NCBI GenBank assembly: GCA_016192455.1
Contig: JACPUC010000007.1
Span: 1 to 64,000, forward strand
Source of the DNA: Candidatus Tectimicrobiota bacterium
GTDB lineage: Bacteria > JACPUC01
DNA length: 64,000 bases
Reading direction: 5' to 3'
The position numbers and the translations under genes are program-made. Positions within the stretch are counted from its first letter, which is position 1, and every line of letters begins with the position of its first letter. Below are positions 53,427 through 63,020 of the stretch, piece after piece. The notes below the pieces were generated by a model. It did not search any database and was not told where the DNA came from. It saw only the letters and a list, made by a program, of their open reading frames with translations.

Positions 53427-56294
53427 ATGGACTCCGTGAACCCATCACCCGAGAGAACGTCGGTCCGGCCCAGCGCTGACGGCGCGCCGGCCAGCGACGC
53501 CTCTCCTCCCATCCTCGCCGGCGCGGCTTGTGAGAGCGCCGCGCCCGACGGCCGCGCGCCTCAATTCCAGCAGGTGGCGTTCGAGGTGGAGCGGCTCCTT
53601 CGTGACGCCGGCAGGCCTGAAACCTGGGGTGCGCTGCTGAAGCCTCTCCTGGCGCAGCGACACGGAGAGGTGCGCGCCTTCCACGACGCCGGCGCGACCG
53701 GTCGCGCGGTGGCGCGCGCGCAATCGCAACTCGTCGATGGCATCGTCCGCGGTCTCTACGCCACCCTGGGCCGCGGCCTCCGGCAATCCGGGAACGGGAC
53801 GGCTGACGGCGGCGGCAAACAGGACAGGGAGAGCCGCCAGGACTGCGCCCTCGTCGCCTTGGGCGGCTATGGGCGCGGCGAGCTCAATCCCGCCTCCGAC
53901 GTCGACCTGCTCTTCCTCCGCGGCGGCGATGCGGATGCGAAACAGCAGCGCCTCATTGACGGCATTCTCTACCCCCTCTGGGACCTCGGTTTCACCGTCG
54001 GGCACAGCGCGCGAACCATCGACGAGACCATCCTTTTCAGCCGCCGCGACCCCACCGTCCTGACGGCGCTCCTGGAAGCCCGTCTGCTGGCGGGTTCGAC
54101 CCAGCTCTTCGCGAAGCTGCGGGGGCGCCTGCGGCGAACCTTGGCGGGCAAGGCGGGGAGAGAGTTCCTGCGCCGCAAACTGGCCGAGCGCGATCGTCGC
54201 CATGCCCAGTTCGAGAACTCACCGACCCTCCTCGAACCGAACGTGAAGGAGAGCCCCGGCGGCCTGCGCGACCTCCACACCGCCCTCTGGGCGACGCAGG
54301 TTGCGTTCGGTGTGCACCAGCTCGAGGAGCTGGAGGCGAACGGCCTCTGCACACCGGAGGAGCTCGGCGAACTGCAAGCCGCGCTCGACTTCTTCCTGCG
54401 CGTGCGCACCCAGCTCCACTACCTCACCGGCCGACGCACGGATATTCTCGTCATGGAGATGCAGGACGCGCTGAGCGCCGCGCTCGGCTACACCGCGCAG
54501 GGGGGGCTGCACGCGGTCGAGCGGTTCATGCGGGAGTACTACCGCCACGCGGTGAGTGTCTACCTCTTCTCCCGCACCACCTTGTGGCGCTGCTCTGACC
54601 GGCCTGGCTGGGCGCGGCGGGGTCTGCGCGCCCTGCGGCGGCGCCGCCTCGATGCCAACTTCGCGGTGGACGGGGGCCGCATCGAGTTCTCCAATGGCGG
54701 TGGGGTTTTTCTCGAGCAGCCGCTGCTGGCGCTGCAGCTTTTCCTCTCCTGCGCTCAGCACCACTTCACGATCAGCGAGGAGGTGAGCCGCGAGCTGCGC
54801 AGTGCCCTCTACAGCACGCGCCGCGCCCAGGCCTTGCGGTCGCCGGCGGGGAACGCGCTTTTCCTGCGCCTCCTGGCGGCGCCGCACGCCGCCAAAGCGC
54901 TGCGCATGATGCACCAGCTCGGGGTGCTCGCCATCTTCCTGCCGGAGTTCGATGAGCTGACCGGCCTCATTCAGTACCACCTCTTCCACCGCTATACGAT
55001 CGACGATCACTCGCTGCGCGCCGTGCGCTACATCGACGAACTGCCGGCGACGACGGAGCCGGAGATCGAGACCCTCGGCCGGCTTGCCGCGAAGCAGGCG
55101 AACCCCGGCCTGGTGAAGCTGGCGCTCCTCTGCCACGATCTCGGCAAGAGCTGTGGCGGAGGTCACGTCGCCTCCGGCACCCGCATGGTGCGGGGCATCG
55201 TGCAGCGGCTCGGCCTGCCCAAGGAGGAAGCCGAGACGGTGATCTTCCTCGTCCAGCACCACCTGTTGATGAACCATACCGCCCAACGCCGCAACCTCGA
55301 CGATGCCGCGGTGGTGGCGCGCTTCGGCCAGGTGGTCGGCAGCGTTGAGCGCTTGGAGATGCTCTACCTCCTCACGTACGCCGATACGCGGGCTGTCGGT
55401 CCGAATGTCTGGACCACCTGGAAGGGGGCGCTGCTTCTGGAGCTCTACGAGAAGGGCGCCCGCTACCTCTGCCGCGAGCTGGATGTCGGGGATACCATCG
55501 AGCAGATCATGCGGCAGGCGCGCGCCAAGGTTGAGCGACAGGCAGGGGAGGAGATCGAGGCGGAGGAGATCGAGCGCTTCTTCGAGCTGATGCCGCCGCG
55601 CTACTTCTGCACTTGCCGGCCCGAGCAGATCGTGCGGCACATCGTCGCCCGCCGAGAGGCGGCGAACACGCCGCTGGTGATGCGACGCTTCCCGGCCGAG
55701 ACTGCCGGCCAAACCGAGCTGCTGGTGATCACGGAGGGGCGGCGGGGCGTCTTCTCGAAGATCGCCGGCATCCTCGCGGCCCGCCGCATCAACATCCTGG
55801 CCGCCCAGGTGTATACCGACCTCGAAGGCATGGCGGTGGACACCCTCTGGGTCGACTCGGCGCAGCGCCAGCCGGTGGGGGATCCAGGGTTGTGGCCGGC
55901 GGTGGAGGAGGACCTCCGGAAGGTGCTCGCCGGCGACCTCGATGTCCGGGCCCTCATCCGCAGCCAGGACCGCTTCTACTCGCTGTCGAAGCGCCGCCCG
56001 CGTCTCCTCCCCAGCAGCGTGCATATCGACAACACCGTTGCCGATGAGTGCACCGTGCTCGATATTGTGGCTGAGGACCATGTGGGGCTCCTCTATGCGA
56101 TCACGCAGACGTTGTATGATCAGGGCTTGGACATCGTCCTGGCGAAGATCAGCACGGAGGGGAACCGCGCCACCGACACCTTCTACGTCACCGATAGCCA
56201 GGGGGAGAAACTCCTCGATTCGGGCGCGCAGGAGGCGTTGGCGCGGGCGGTGCGCGAAGCCCTCGAGGAGTCGTTCGCCATGGCGCCGGCATAG
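53427..56294 (+). CDS. glnD: [Protein-PII] uridylyltransferase/uridylyl-removing enzyme
   Basis: 955 residues, slightly longer than usual because of a ~50-residue polar N-terminal extension. Nucleotidyltransferase motif GGYGRGELNPASDVDLLFL near residue 146, HD phosphohydrolase motif CHDLGKSCGGGHV near 569 and two C-terminal ACT domains (ITEGRRGVFSKIAGILAARR; EDHVGLLYAITQTLYDQGLD). It senses glutamine and modifies PII, linking to the nitrogen pathway that includes gltB. Starts 15 nt after xerD. Confidence 0.95.
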   Translation: MDSVNPSPERTSVRPSADGAPASDASPPILAGAACESAAPDGRAPQFQQVAFEVERLLRDAGRPETWGALLKPLLAQRHGEVRAFHDAGATGRAVARAQSQLVDGIVRGLYATLGRGLRQSGNGTADGGGKQDRESRQDCALVALGGYGRGELNPASDVDLLFLRGGDADAKQQRLIDGILYPLWDLGFTVGHSARTIDETILFSRRDPTVLTALLEARLLAGSTQLFAKLRGRLRRTLAGKAGREFLRRKLAERDRRHAQFENSPTLLEPNVKESPGGLRDLHTALWATQVAFGVHQLEELEANGLCTPEELGELQAALDFFLRVRTQLHYLTGRRTDILVMEMQDALSAALGYTAQGGLHAVERFMREYYRHAVSVYLFSRTTLWRCSDRPGWARRGLRALRRRRLDANFAVDGGRIEFSNGGGVFLEQPLLALQLFLSCAQHHFTISEEVSRELRSALYSTRRAQALRSPAGNALFLRLLAAPHAAKALRMMHQLGVLAIFLPEFDELTGLIQYHLFHRYTIDDHSLRAVRYIDELPATTEPEIETLGRLAAKQANPGLVKLALLCHDLGKSCGGGHVASGTRMVRGIVQRLGLPKEEAETVIFLVQHHLLMNHTAQRRNLDDAAVVARFGQVVGSVERLEMLYLLTYADTRAVGPNVWTTWKGALLLELYEKGARYLCRELDVGDTIEQIMRQARAKVERQAGEEIEAEEIERFFELMPPRYFCTCRPEQIVRHIVARREAANTPLVMRRFPAETAGQTELLVITEGRRGVFSKIAGILAARRINILAAQVYTDLEGMAVDTLWVDSAQRQPVGDPGLWPAVEEDLRKVLAGDLDVRALIRSQDRFYSLSKRRPRLLPSSVHIDNTVADECTVLDIVAEDHVGLLYAITQTLYDQGLDIVLAKISTEGNRATDTFYVTDSQGEKLLDSGAQEALARAVREALEESFAMAPA

Positions 56295-56365
56295 CCCGGC
56301 CCGGCCCGCCGGGGCGTCCGTCTATCTTCGTGCGGCGCGCAGGCAGGCTGGAAGGCACCGCGGCC

Positions 56366-56569
56366 CAGTGTGCTGTTTCACAAATTCTCTCGCCAGAATT
56401 TGCGAGGGAGCCTCGCCCCCTCGCGCACCCCGCCTTGTCGGGGCGGTTCGCGAACCGCCCCGACGGAACAGGGGGTGTGGGGAAGCAAAGGTCTTGCGCA
56501 AAAACTCCCCCACCACATGGCCCCAAGAAGGCGTCCGATTAAGGATGGAATTTGTGTGACGTAACACTA
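56366..56569. mobile_element. MITE-like element, copy 2 (~204 bp)
   Basis: Same ends as copy 1 (17771-17969): the left is CAGTGTGCTGTTTCACAAAT and the right, read inward, TAGTGTTACGTCACACAAAT. Shared interior includes GGGGAAGCAAAGGTCTTGCG and CCGATTAAGGATGGAATTTG. Its centre is a perfect 28-nt palindrome (56437-56464: GTCGGGGCGGTTCG plus its complement) that copy 1 lacks. The rest of 56295-56698 holds no gene. Confidence 0.75.
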
Positions 56570-56698
56570 GGCGCGCAACGGTGTCGCGCCAGCGCCCGGC
56601 AAGCGGGCTGGGACATCTCCTACGCTGCACCGGCAGAGGTGGCCGGCCAGGAGAGCACAGGGGGAGGAGCCATTCCGGGTGGAAGGAAAGGAGGTTCG

Positions 56699-57658
56699 TT
56701 GAGCGTCATCACGAGTCGCGAGCTGGTCCTTGCTGATGGGCAAAACCTGGCGGAACTCTTCGGCGTCCACGACGCGCACCTGAAGGAGATCGAAACAGCC
56801 TTCCGGGTGCGCGTCACGACCACGGGATCGCTCCTGCGCATTGAGGGCGACGAGGAGGGGGTGCGCCACGCCAGCCGGGTGATCACCAATCTCCTGGAGC
56901 TCTTGCGCAGCGGCTATCGCCTGCAGCCGCGCGACGTGAAGTTCCTCATGCGGCTCGCCGCCGAGGAGAGCGACGCCGACATCCAGAAGATCTTCAGCGA
57001 ACGCATCGTGCTCCCTTCGAAGCGAGGCTTCGTGACGCCGAAGAGCGAGACCCAGCGCCACTACATCGAGATGATGCGGACGTATGATGTGGTGATCGCC
57101 ATCGGGCCGGCCGGCACTGGCAAGACCTACCTCGCCGTGGCGATGGCGGTGACGGGACTGCTCACCAAGCAGTTCACCCGCATCATCCTGGCGCGGCCGG
57201 CGGTGGAGGCGGGGGAGCGGCTCGGTTTTCTGCCGGGCGATCTGGCGGAGAAGGTATCGCCGTACCTGCGGCCGCTCTATGACGCACTCTACGACATGAT
57301 GGAGTATGACAAGATTCAGACGATGCTCGAGCGCGGCATCATTGAGATGGCGCCTCTCGCCTATATGCGCGGGCGGACCCTCAACGACGCCTTCATCATC
57401 CTCGACGAGGCGCAGAATACGAGCTCGGAGCAGATGCAGATGTTCCTGACCCGCCTGGGCTTCGGCTCCAAGGCGGTGATCACCGGCGACATCACCCAGG
57501 TGGACCTGCCGCCCGAGAAGCCCTCCGGCCTCATTGAGGTGCAGAAGATCGTGCGGGATATCGCCGGCATCAAGTTCGTCTACTTCTCAGACCGCGATGT
57601 CGTTCGCCACGAGCTGGTGCAGCAGATCATCCTGGCCTACGCGCGGCACCGCGAGTAG
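56699..57658 (+). CDS. phoH: PhoH-like ATPase
   Basis: 319 residues from TTG 56699, chosen because a perfect AAAGGAGG lies 5 nt upstream and similarity starts there. The N-terminal ~100 residues look KH-like ([19 protein letters not shown]). Walker [10 protein letters not shown] is near residue 136, Walker [11 protein letters not shown] near 232, and [10 protein letters not shown] is typical. Together with ybeY just downstream it fits a PhoH-YbeY RNA-metabolism pair; the exact activity of PhoH is still debated. Confidence 0.93.
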   Translation: MSVITSRELVLADGQNLAELFGVHDAHLKEIETAFRVRVTTTGSLLRIEGDEEGVRHASRVITNLLELLRSGYRLQPRDVKFLMRLAAEESDADIQKIFSERIVLPSKRGFVTPKSETQRHYIEMMRTYDVVIAIGPAGTGKTYLAVAMAVTGLLTKQFTRIILARPAVEAGERLGFLPGDLAEKVSPYLRPLYDALYDMMEYDKIQTMLERGIIEMAPLAYMRGRTLNDAFIILDEAQNTSSEQMQMFLTRLGFGSKAVITGDITQVDLPPEKPSGLIEVQKIVRDIAGIKFVYFSDRDVVRHELVQQIILAYARHRE

Positions 57659-57774
57659 CTCCGGGCCGCCGGGCGCTGGGCACGGGCTCGGTTGCCGCCC
57701 CGCCGGCGCGCACCGGAGGGCGACGCGTCCGCGACGGCTACAGGCCAGCCGCCGGACACCTCGCAAGGCATCCC

Positions 57775-58233
57775 ATGCCGGTGCTCATTCAAAACCGCCA
57801 GCGCAAGGTCCGCCTCGACCGCAGGCAGGCACGCCGCGACCTGGAGGCGGCGCTGCGGGCGGTGAGTTGCCCCGACGCCGAACTGAGTCTATGCTATGTA
57901 GGTGAGCGGCGCATGCGCGAGCTGAACCGGCGCTACCGCGGCCTGGATCGGGTTACCGATGTACTCTCGTTCCCGCTGCGCGCGGAGACCCCTGAGCCTG
58001 CCGGCGAGCTGGCCCCCCGCCTGCTCGGCGACGTGGTGGTGGCTCCCGGCGTTGCGGCGCGCCAGGCGCTCGAGCGCGGCCACAGCCTGGCGCAGGAGCT
58101 CCTCCTCCTGGAGATCCATGGCCTGCTGCACCTGCTCGGCTACGATCATGAAGTCTCGCAGGCGGAAGCGCGGCGCATGCGACGTGAAGAACAGCGGGTT
58201 CTGCGCTCCGTCGGCGCTGAGCGGGCACGATGA
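57775..58233 (+). CDS. ybeY: Endoribonuclease / rRNA maturation factor YbeY
   Basis: 152 residues. The zinc motif HGLLHLLGYDHE near residues 104-127 and RVTDVLSFPLR near 60 are diagnostic. It takes part in 16S rRNA 3'-end maturation and ribosome quality control. It follows phoH by 116 bp and overlaps the HIT gene by 4 nt (ATGA). Confidence 0.94.
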   Translation: MPVLIQNRQRKVRLDRRQARRDLEAALRAVSCPDAELSLCYVGERRMRELNRRYRGLDRVTDVLSFPLRAETPEPAGELAPRLLGDVVVAPGVAARQALERGHSLAQELLLLEIHGLLHLLGYDHEVSQAEARRMRREEQRVLRSVGAERAR

Positions 58234-58772
58234 CGCAAGGCGGACCATCCATGGCTGACCGCATCTGGGCAGGCTGGCGGATGCAGTACGTGGCAGGACT
58301 GAAAGACGGGGTGTGCGTCTTCTGCGACCGGCCCACCCAACCACCTGAGAACGATGACGCGAACCTCATCATGCGGCGCGACGCCCGTTGCTTCATCATG
58401 ATGAACCGCTACCCGTACTCGAATGGCCACCTCATGATCATCCCGTACGAGCATGCGGCGAGCCTCGTCGATCTGCCCCGCGCGGTGCTCCATGAGATGA
58501 TCCACCTGACGCAGCTCTGCGAACAGGTGCTGCAGCAGGTTTACGCGCCGGATGGCTTTAACATCGGCATCAATCTCGGCGCCGCGGCCGGCGCCGGCAT
58601 CGCCAACCACCTCCACATGCACATCGTGCCGCGCTGGGTGGGAGACTCGAACTTCATCACCACCCTCGGCAATGTGCGCGTCATCCCGGAGTTCTTGGAG
58701 GATACCTATCGACGTTTGAAACCGGTCTTCGAGAGTCTGAGCGCGGCGGGCAGCAAACGTGAGCTTCGTTAA
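58230..58772 (+). CDS. HIT-family protein, AP4A phosphorylase-like
   Basis: 180 residues from ATG 58230, coupled to ybeY. The histidine triad is in NHLHMHIVPRW near residue 128, with FNIGINLGAAAGAGIANH before it. CVFCDRPTQ near residue 30 looks like a partial zinc site. HIT proteins of this type hydrolyse or phosphorolyse dinucleoside polyphosphates or AMP-lysine adducts; the substrate is unproven. It overlaps the next gene by 14 nt. Confidence 0.88.
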   Translation: MTQGGPSMADRIWAGWRMQYVAGLKDGVCVFCDRPTQPPENDDANLIMRRDARCFIMMNRYPYSNGHLMIIPYEHAASLVDLPRAVLHEMIHLTQLCEQVLQQVYAPDGFNIGINLGAAAGAGIANHLHMHIVPRWVGDSNFITTLGNVRVIPEFLEDTYRRLKPVFESLSAAGSKRELR

Positions 58773-59160
58773 GTTCGTTGCCGCCGTCATCCTCTTGTTC
58801 CTGATCGCCAGTTTTGGCGTGAAGAACATGCAGCCGCTGACGCTGGCCTACTTCTTCGGAGACCACAGCGTCCAGCTCCCGACCTTCTTCGCGCTGCTCT
58901 TCTCGGTGCTTATCGGGGCCGTGCTCTCGTGCGCCTTCTTTGGCGTGAGACACCTGCGTTTGCTGCGACAGACAAAGCACTTGGAACGCCAGGTGCGAAA
59001 CCTCCAGGAGGAACTCGCGCGCGCCGTCGCTGCTGTTCCGGCAACTCCTGCCGCAGCCAAGCAGCCCCAGGAAGCGACACCGTCCCCCGTGACGCCCGCC
59101 GCGGAACCGCGCGCCGACCATACCGCCGCCTCGCAAGCGCTCGGCAACCGCGACGGGTAG
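58759..59160 (+). CDS. lapA: LapA/DUF1049-family membrane protein
   Basis: 133 residues from GTG 58759, overlapping the HIT gene. Two membrane segments (residues 5-22, VKFVAAVILLFLIASFG-like; residues 40-60, FFALLFSVLIGAVLSCAFF), then a basic coiled-coil (LRQTKHLERQVRNLQEELAR) and a Pro/Ala tail. LapA proteins act with LapB in LPS quality control in enterobacteria; no lapB is adjacent, so that role is not certain here. The gap 59161-59404 holds the phn promoter. Confidence 0.8.
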   Translation: MSFVKFVAAVILLFLIASFGVKNMQPLTLAYFFGDHSVQLPTFFALLFSVLIGAVLSCAFFGVRHLRLLRQTKHLERQVRNLQEELARAVAAVPATPAAAKQPQEATPSPVTPAAEPRADHTAASQALGNRDG

Positions 59161-59289
59161 AGCCCACCATCAGCCCCTCCTGGCGCCTCCTGTCTCGTTG
59201 AAACCCTGATCCTCGCGGCTTCAGCCTCCCCACTCCCGGCGAGCGAACCTGACGCGAGCGGAAAAAATCACCCGCGGGCTACTTTCGCC

Positions 59290-59318
59290 TTGAGAATGCT
59301 GGGAACTCTTCCTATAGT
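59290..59318 (+). promoter_or_regulatory. Sigma70-type promoter of the phn operon
   Basis: TTGAGA (59290-59295), a 17-bp spacer, then TATAGT (59313-59318). It sits directly upstream of an inverted repeat and about 85 bp before phnD. Confidence 0.65.
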
Positions 59319-59322
59319 GATG

Positions 59323-59345
59323 TTACCTATACCCCTGATAGGTAA
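59323..59345 (+). promoter_or_regulatory. Operator-like inverted repeat in the phn promoter
   Basis: TTACCTAT (59323-59330) and ATAGGTAA (59338-59345) are perfect inverted halves around a 7-bp centre. The site covers the expected transcription start of the promoter at 59290-59318, so a dimeric repressor bound here would block initiation. The regulator is not in the window. Confidence 0.65.
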
Positions 59346-59404
59346 ATTGCCCGGGAAGGGGAACCGGGTTTCCCCGTCTCCCTGAGTTGCAAATTGGACC
59401 GGAC

Positions 59405-60289
59405 ATGATTGGACGCCTGAAGCAATGCTCTCCCCACGCCATCCTTCCGGCGGTTGCCGCGCTCTTCCTCATGCTCGTTCCTGCCGCTGGCGGGAGCGCC
59501 GAGGTCAAGGAGCTGCGGGTTTCGGCGATCCCCGATGAAGCGCCCACCGAACTGCTGCGCAAGTTCCAGCCTCTGGCGGCGTACCTCGAGGCGCAGCTCG
59601 GCATGAAGGTGAAGTTCATCCCCCTGCTCGACTACGCCGCCACCGTCGAAGCCCTGGCGGCGAAGAAGGTGGAGATGGTCTGGTATGGCGGCTTCACGCA
59701 CGTGCAGGCGCGCCGGCGGACGGGGAATGCTCTCGCCCTGGTGCAGCGCCTAGAGGACACCGCCTTCCACAGCAAGTTTATCGCCAACGCCGACAGCGGC
59801 ATCACCTCCCTGGGGGACCTGAAGGGGAAGACCTTCACCTTCGGGAGTGTCAGCTCCACCTCCGGCCATCTCATGCCGCGTTACTACCTCCTGAAGCAGG
59901 GCGTCGTGCCGGAGCGTGACTTCGGCAAGTTCAGCTACAGCGGCGCCCACGACGCCACGGCAAAGTGGGTGGAGAGCGGCAAGGTTCAGGCTGGGGTGCT
60001 CAATGAAAGCGTCTGGCAGAAACTCCTGGAAGCAGGGAAGGTTGATCCCTCAAAGGTGAAGGTCATCTGGACGACACCTCCCTACTTCGACTACAACTGG
60101 ACGGTCCGCGGCGATCTCGATCGGCTGCTGCAGTCGAAGATCGTGAAGGCGTTCCTCACTCTTGACGAGGCGAACCCCGAGCAGAAGAAGATCCTGGACC
60201 TGCAGCGCACGCGCGGCTACGTCATCGCCACCGAGGACGACTACCGCGGTATCGAGGAGGCCGCCACGGCGGCGGGCCTGTTGAAGTGA
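59405..60289 (+). CDS. phnD: Phosphate/phosphite/phosphonate ABC transporter, substrate-binding protein
   Basis: 294 residues from ATG 59405; TTG 59387 is an alternative. Signal peptide at residues 1-32 (AILPAVAALFLMLVPAAGGS). The mature protein has LRVSAIPDEAPTELLRKFQP, KVEMVWYGGFTHVQARRR and FGSVSSTSGHLMPRYYL, as in PhnD/PtxB proteins. It binds a phosphonate or phosphite in the periplasm; which one cannot be told. First gene of a four-gene importer. Confidence 0.88.
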   Translation: MIGRLKQCSPHAILPAVAALFLMLVPAAGGSAEVKELRVSAIPDEAPTELLRKFQPLAAYLEAQLGMKVKFIPLLDYAATVEALAAKKVEMVWYGGFTHVQARRRTGNALALVQRLEDTAFHSKFIANADSGITSLGDLKGKTFTFGSVSSTSGHLMPRYYLLKQGVVPERDFGKFSYSGAHDATAKWVESGKVQAGVLNESVWQKLLEAGKVDPSKVKVIWTTPPYFDYNWTVRGDLDRLLQSKIVKAFLTLDEANPEQKKILDLQRTRGYVIATEDDYRGIEEAATAAGLLK

Positions 60290-60363
60290 CGGCACCCCTC
60301 CATACCATGCCGTTACGCTCCCCGGAGCCTTCTGGTTTGAGAGCGTACGATGCGGGGAGCGCG

Positions 60364-61257
60364 ATGAGTCAAGCACCTGCCACCTCCCAGGCGATGAGCG
60401 GCACGACCGCCTGCATCCTGCGGCTCCATCTGCTGAGCAAGCGCTTCGGCAGCCAGCAGGCAGCAGTGCAGGGCATCACCTTGAACGTGCGGCGCGGCGA
60501 AACGATCGCCGTCATCGGGCCGAGCGGCGCCGGCAAGACGACGCTCTTCCGCATGTTGAACCTCAGCCTGCCGCCGACCTCCGGCTCCATCATCTTTGCT
60601 GGATCGCCGGTCGCCTCGCTGGGTCCCAAGCAGCTTCGCGCCGTGCGGCGGCGCATCGGCAGCATCTACCAGCAGCATCACCTCGTGGGGCGGCTGCGGG
60701 TGCTGCACAACGTGCTGAGCGGGCGACTCGGCCGCTGGCCTACCTGGCGCGCGCTCCTCTCCCTCGTGTACCCCCTGGACCTCGGCGATGCGGCGGCGGC
60801 GTTGCGCGCCGTGGGGCTGGCCGACAAGCTCTACGAACGCACCGATCACTTGAGCGGCGGCCAGCAGCAGCGGGTCGCCCTGGCGCGCGTGCTCCTGCAG
60901 GATGCCGACCTCATCCTGGCGGACGAGCCGGTCGCCTCGGTCGATCCCCAGCTTGCCGATGAGATCGTTGAGCTCCTCGTCACCTTGGGCCGCGAAGCGG
61001 GCAAGACCCTCATCGTGTCGCTGCACCACGTCGGTCTGGCCCTGCGCTACTTCAGCCGCGTCCTCGGCCTGCGCGACGGCGAGATCACCTTTGACTGCCG
61101 CCCGGATGAGGTGACCCCCCTCATGCTGGCGGAGCTCTACGGCGGCGATCGCGTCTTCGGGGGTCGCTCCAGGCAAGCGGATCACGCCAGCGCCGCGCCG
61201 GCGATGCCTCTTCCCACCACCTGCCTCCACTTCCAGCCTCCCGCCACGGCCACATGA
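60364..61257 (+). CDS. phnC: Phosphonate-type ABC transporter, ATP-binding protein
   Basis: 297 residues from ATG 60364 (GGGGAG upstream); GTG 60286, overlapping the phnD stop, is an alternative. Walker A GPSGAGKTTLF is near residue 52, signature LSGGQQQRVALARVL near 163, Walker B ILADEPVASVDP near 185 and switch His in VSLHHVGLAL near 220. VRRRIGSIYQQHHLVGRLRV is typical of PhnC. The last ~30 residues are a non-conserved tail. It overlaps the first permease gene by 4 nt. Confidence 0.88.
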   Translation: MSQAPATSQAMSGTTACILRLHLLSKRFGSQQAAVQGITLNVRRGETIAVIGPSGAGKTTLFRMLNLSLPPTSGSIIFAGSPVASLGPKQLRAVRRRIGSIYQQHHLVGRLRVLHNVLSGRLGRWPTWRALLSLVYPLDLGDAAAALRAVGLADKLYERTDHLSGGQQQRVALARVLLQDADLILADEPVASVDPQLADEIVELLVTLGREAGKTLIVSLHHVGLALRYFSRVLGLRDGEITFDCRPDEVTPLMLAELYGGDRVFGGRSRQADHASAAPAMPLPTTCLHFQPPATAT

Positions 61258-62102
61258 GCAGCGCACCCCTCGACCCGCAGCATCCGCGGCAGCCGCTTCC
61301 CTACCTGAAGCTGCTGCTGGCCCTCGTCGCCTTCGGCGCCGCCTGGCGTCTGACGGAAATGCAGCCCTCCGCGCTGTTCGCGGCGGAAGGGCGGCGCAAC
61401 ATGCTCGCCTTCATCGGCGGCATGTTCCCACCCGATCTTTCGGTCGACTTCCTTCAGCGCATGCTCGGGCCGCTCCTGACGACCATCCAGCTCTCCATCG
61501 CCGGCATGGTGCTGGCCATCCTCATCGGCCTGGCGCTGGCGCTGCCCGCCGCCCGCACGCTGCGGTTCGCCGGGGTGCTGCACGAGGTCGCCCTGCGCCG
61601 GCGCCGGCGCTGGCTCCTTGCCGTGCTCCCCTACGCAGGCGCGCGCGGCCTCCTCAACCTCCTGCGCGCCGTGCCGGAGCTGGTGTGGGCACTCATCTTC
61701 GTGCGCGCCGTGGGGCTTGGCGCCTTCCCCGGCGTCCTTGCCATTGGCGTCGCCTACGGCGGCATCTTGGGGAAAATCTACGCCGAGATTATCGAGGGGG
61801 TGGCGCCGCAGCCGCTCGAGACGCTGCAGAGCACGGGGGCCGGCAAGCTCGCTGTCTTCTGCTACGGCATTGTGCCGCAGGCGCTGCCGCACGCCGTCTC
61901 CTACACGCTCTATCGCTGGGAGTGCGCCATCCGCGCCTCGGCGGTCCTCGGCTTCGTCGGCGCCGGCGGCATCGGCCAGGAGATCGAGCTGTCGATGCGC
62001 ATGTTCAACTTCCACGAGGTCATGACACTCCTCATGATGGTGTTCGGCCTCGTGGCGATCACCGATCTCATCAGCGCCGCGGTGCGGCGGCGGCTGCGCT
62101 AG
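61254..62102 (+). CDS. phnE: Phosphonate-type ABC transporter, permease 1
   Basis: 282 residues. FIGGMFPPDLSVDFLQRMLG near residue 50, then about six membrane segments; GLLNLLRAVPELVWALIFVR and LQSTGAGKLAVFCYGIVPQA (EAA loop) and LGFVGAGGIGQEIELSMRMF are PhnE marks. It starts at ATG 61254 inside the phnC stop (ATGA). Confidence 0.88.
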   Translation: MSSAPLDPQHPRQPLPYLKLLLALVAFGAAWRLTEMQPSALFAAEGRRNMLAFIGGMFPPDLSVDFLQRMLGPLLTTIQLSIAGMVLAILIGLALALPAARTLRFAGVLHEVALRRRRRWLLAVLPYAGARGLLNLLRAVPELVWALIFVRAVGLGAFPGVLAIGVAYGGILGKIYAEIIEGVAPQPLETLQSTGAGKLAVFCYGIVPQALPHAVSYTLYRWECAIRASAVLGFVGAGGIGQEIELSMRMFNFHEVMTLLMMVFGLVAITDLISAAVRRRLR

Positions 62103-62126
62103 CGGCAGCCGAAGCGGGGCCTGTCG

Positions 62127-63020
62127 ATGGGTGCTTCCCAGGCGGCGCCTTCCCAGAAGTTCTTCACCTCGAACACCGCCGCGCTTCCCCCCTCTGCGCC
62201 GGCGCGGGCCTGGTGGACTTGGCTGCTGGCCCTCGGGGTGGCGGCACTGATCTGGTGGAGCTTTCGAGGCGTCGGCGTGGACCTCGGCATGCTCCTCGGC
62301 AGCGAGAGCCGCCGCCAGATGCTCAGCTACCTGCTCGATCTCTACCCTCCGGACCTCACCTCGGCGACGGTGCGCAGCGCCCTCTGGGGCAGCATCGAGA
62401 CCCTGGCGATCTCCCTCATGGGCACCCTCCTTGCCGTCCTCATCGCGCTGCTCATGGTGGGCGGCGCCAGCCGCGCCCTGACGACGAGCGGCGTTCTTTT
62501 CACGATGCCAGGCGCCGGCCGCGGACGGCGCCTGACGCTGCTCGGCCTCTCCTTGCTGGCGCGCGGCATCCTGAACATCCTGCGAGCCATTCCGGAGCTC
62601 ATCTGGGCGCTCATCTTCATCCTGGCTGTCGGCCTTGGACCTTTCGCCGGCGTCCTGGCGCTCGGCGTCCACACCGGCGGCGTGCTCGGCAAGCTTTACG
62701 CCGAGACGGTGGAGAGCCTCGATCCGCAACCGCTGGAGGCGCTCCAGGCCACCGGAGCGGGCAAGGTCGCCATCTTCCTTTACGGCATGCTGCCGCAGGC
62801 GGCGCCGCACTTCCTCGCCTATGGCCTCTACCGCTGGGAGGTGAACATCCGCGCCGCCGCCATCCTCGGCTTCGTCGGCGCCGGCGGCCTGGGCAAGCAG
62901 ATGTACGTCTCCCTCAGCCTCTTCCACCACCACCAACTATTGACGCAGCTTCTCGCCCTCTTCGTGCTGGTGACGTTCGTTGATGCGGTGAGCACCTGGC
63001 TGCGCCGTCGGCTCTCCTGA
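62127..63020 (+). CDS. phnE: Phosphonate-type ABC transporter, permease 2
   Basis: 297 residues, paralogous to the preceding permease: GILNILRAIPELIWALIFIL, LQATGAGKVAIFLYGMLPQA and LGFVGAGGLGKQMYVSLSLF align one to one. Two adjacent PhnE genes probably form a heterodimeric channel. No C-P lyase genes or phosphite dehydrogenase follow; 63021-63280 has no gene. Confidence 0.88.
   Translation: MGASQAAPSQKFFTSNTAALPPSAPARAWWTWLLALGVAALIWWSFRGVGVDLGMLLGSESRRQMLSYLLDLYPPDLTSATVRSALWGSIETLAISLMGTLLAVLIALLMVGGASRALTTSGVLFTMPGAGRGRRLTLLGLSLLARGILNILRAIPELIWALIFILAVGLGPFAGVLALGVHTGGVLGKLYAETVESLDPQPLEALQATGAGKVAIFLYGMLPQAAPHFLAYGLYRWEVNIRAAAILGFVGAGGLGKQMYVSLSLFHHHQLLTQLLALFVLVTFVDAVSTWLRRRLS

Noticed and set aside
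55942-56559. Short frame spanning the end of glnD and the MITE
   Set aside because: Its translated similarity to the 17776-17960 region comes from the shared MITE, not from a protein family.
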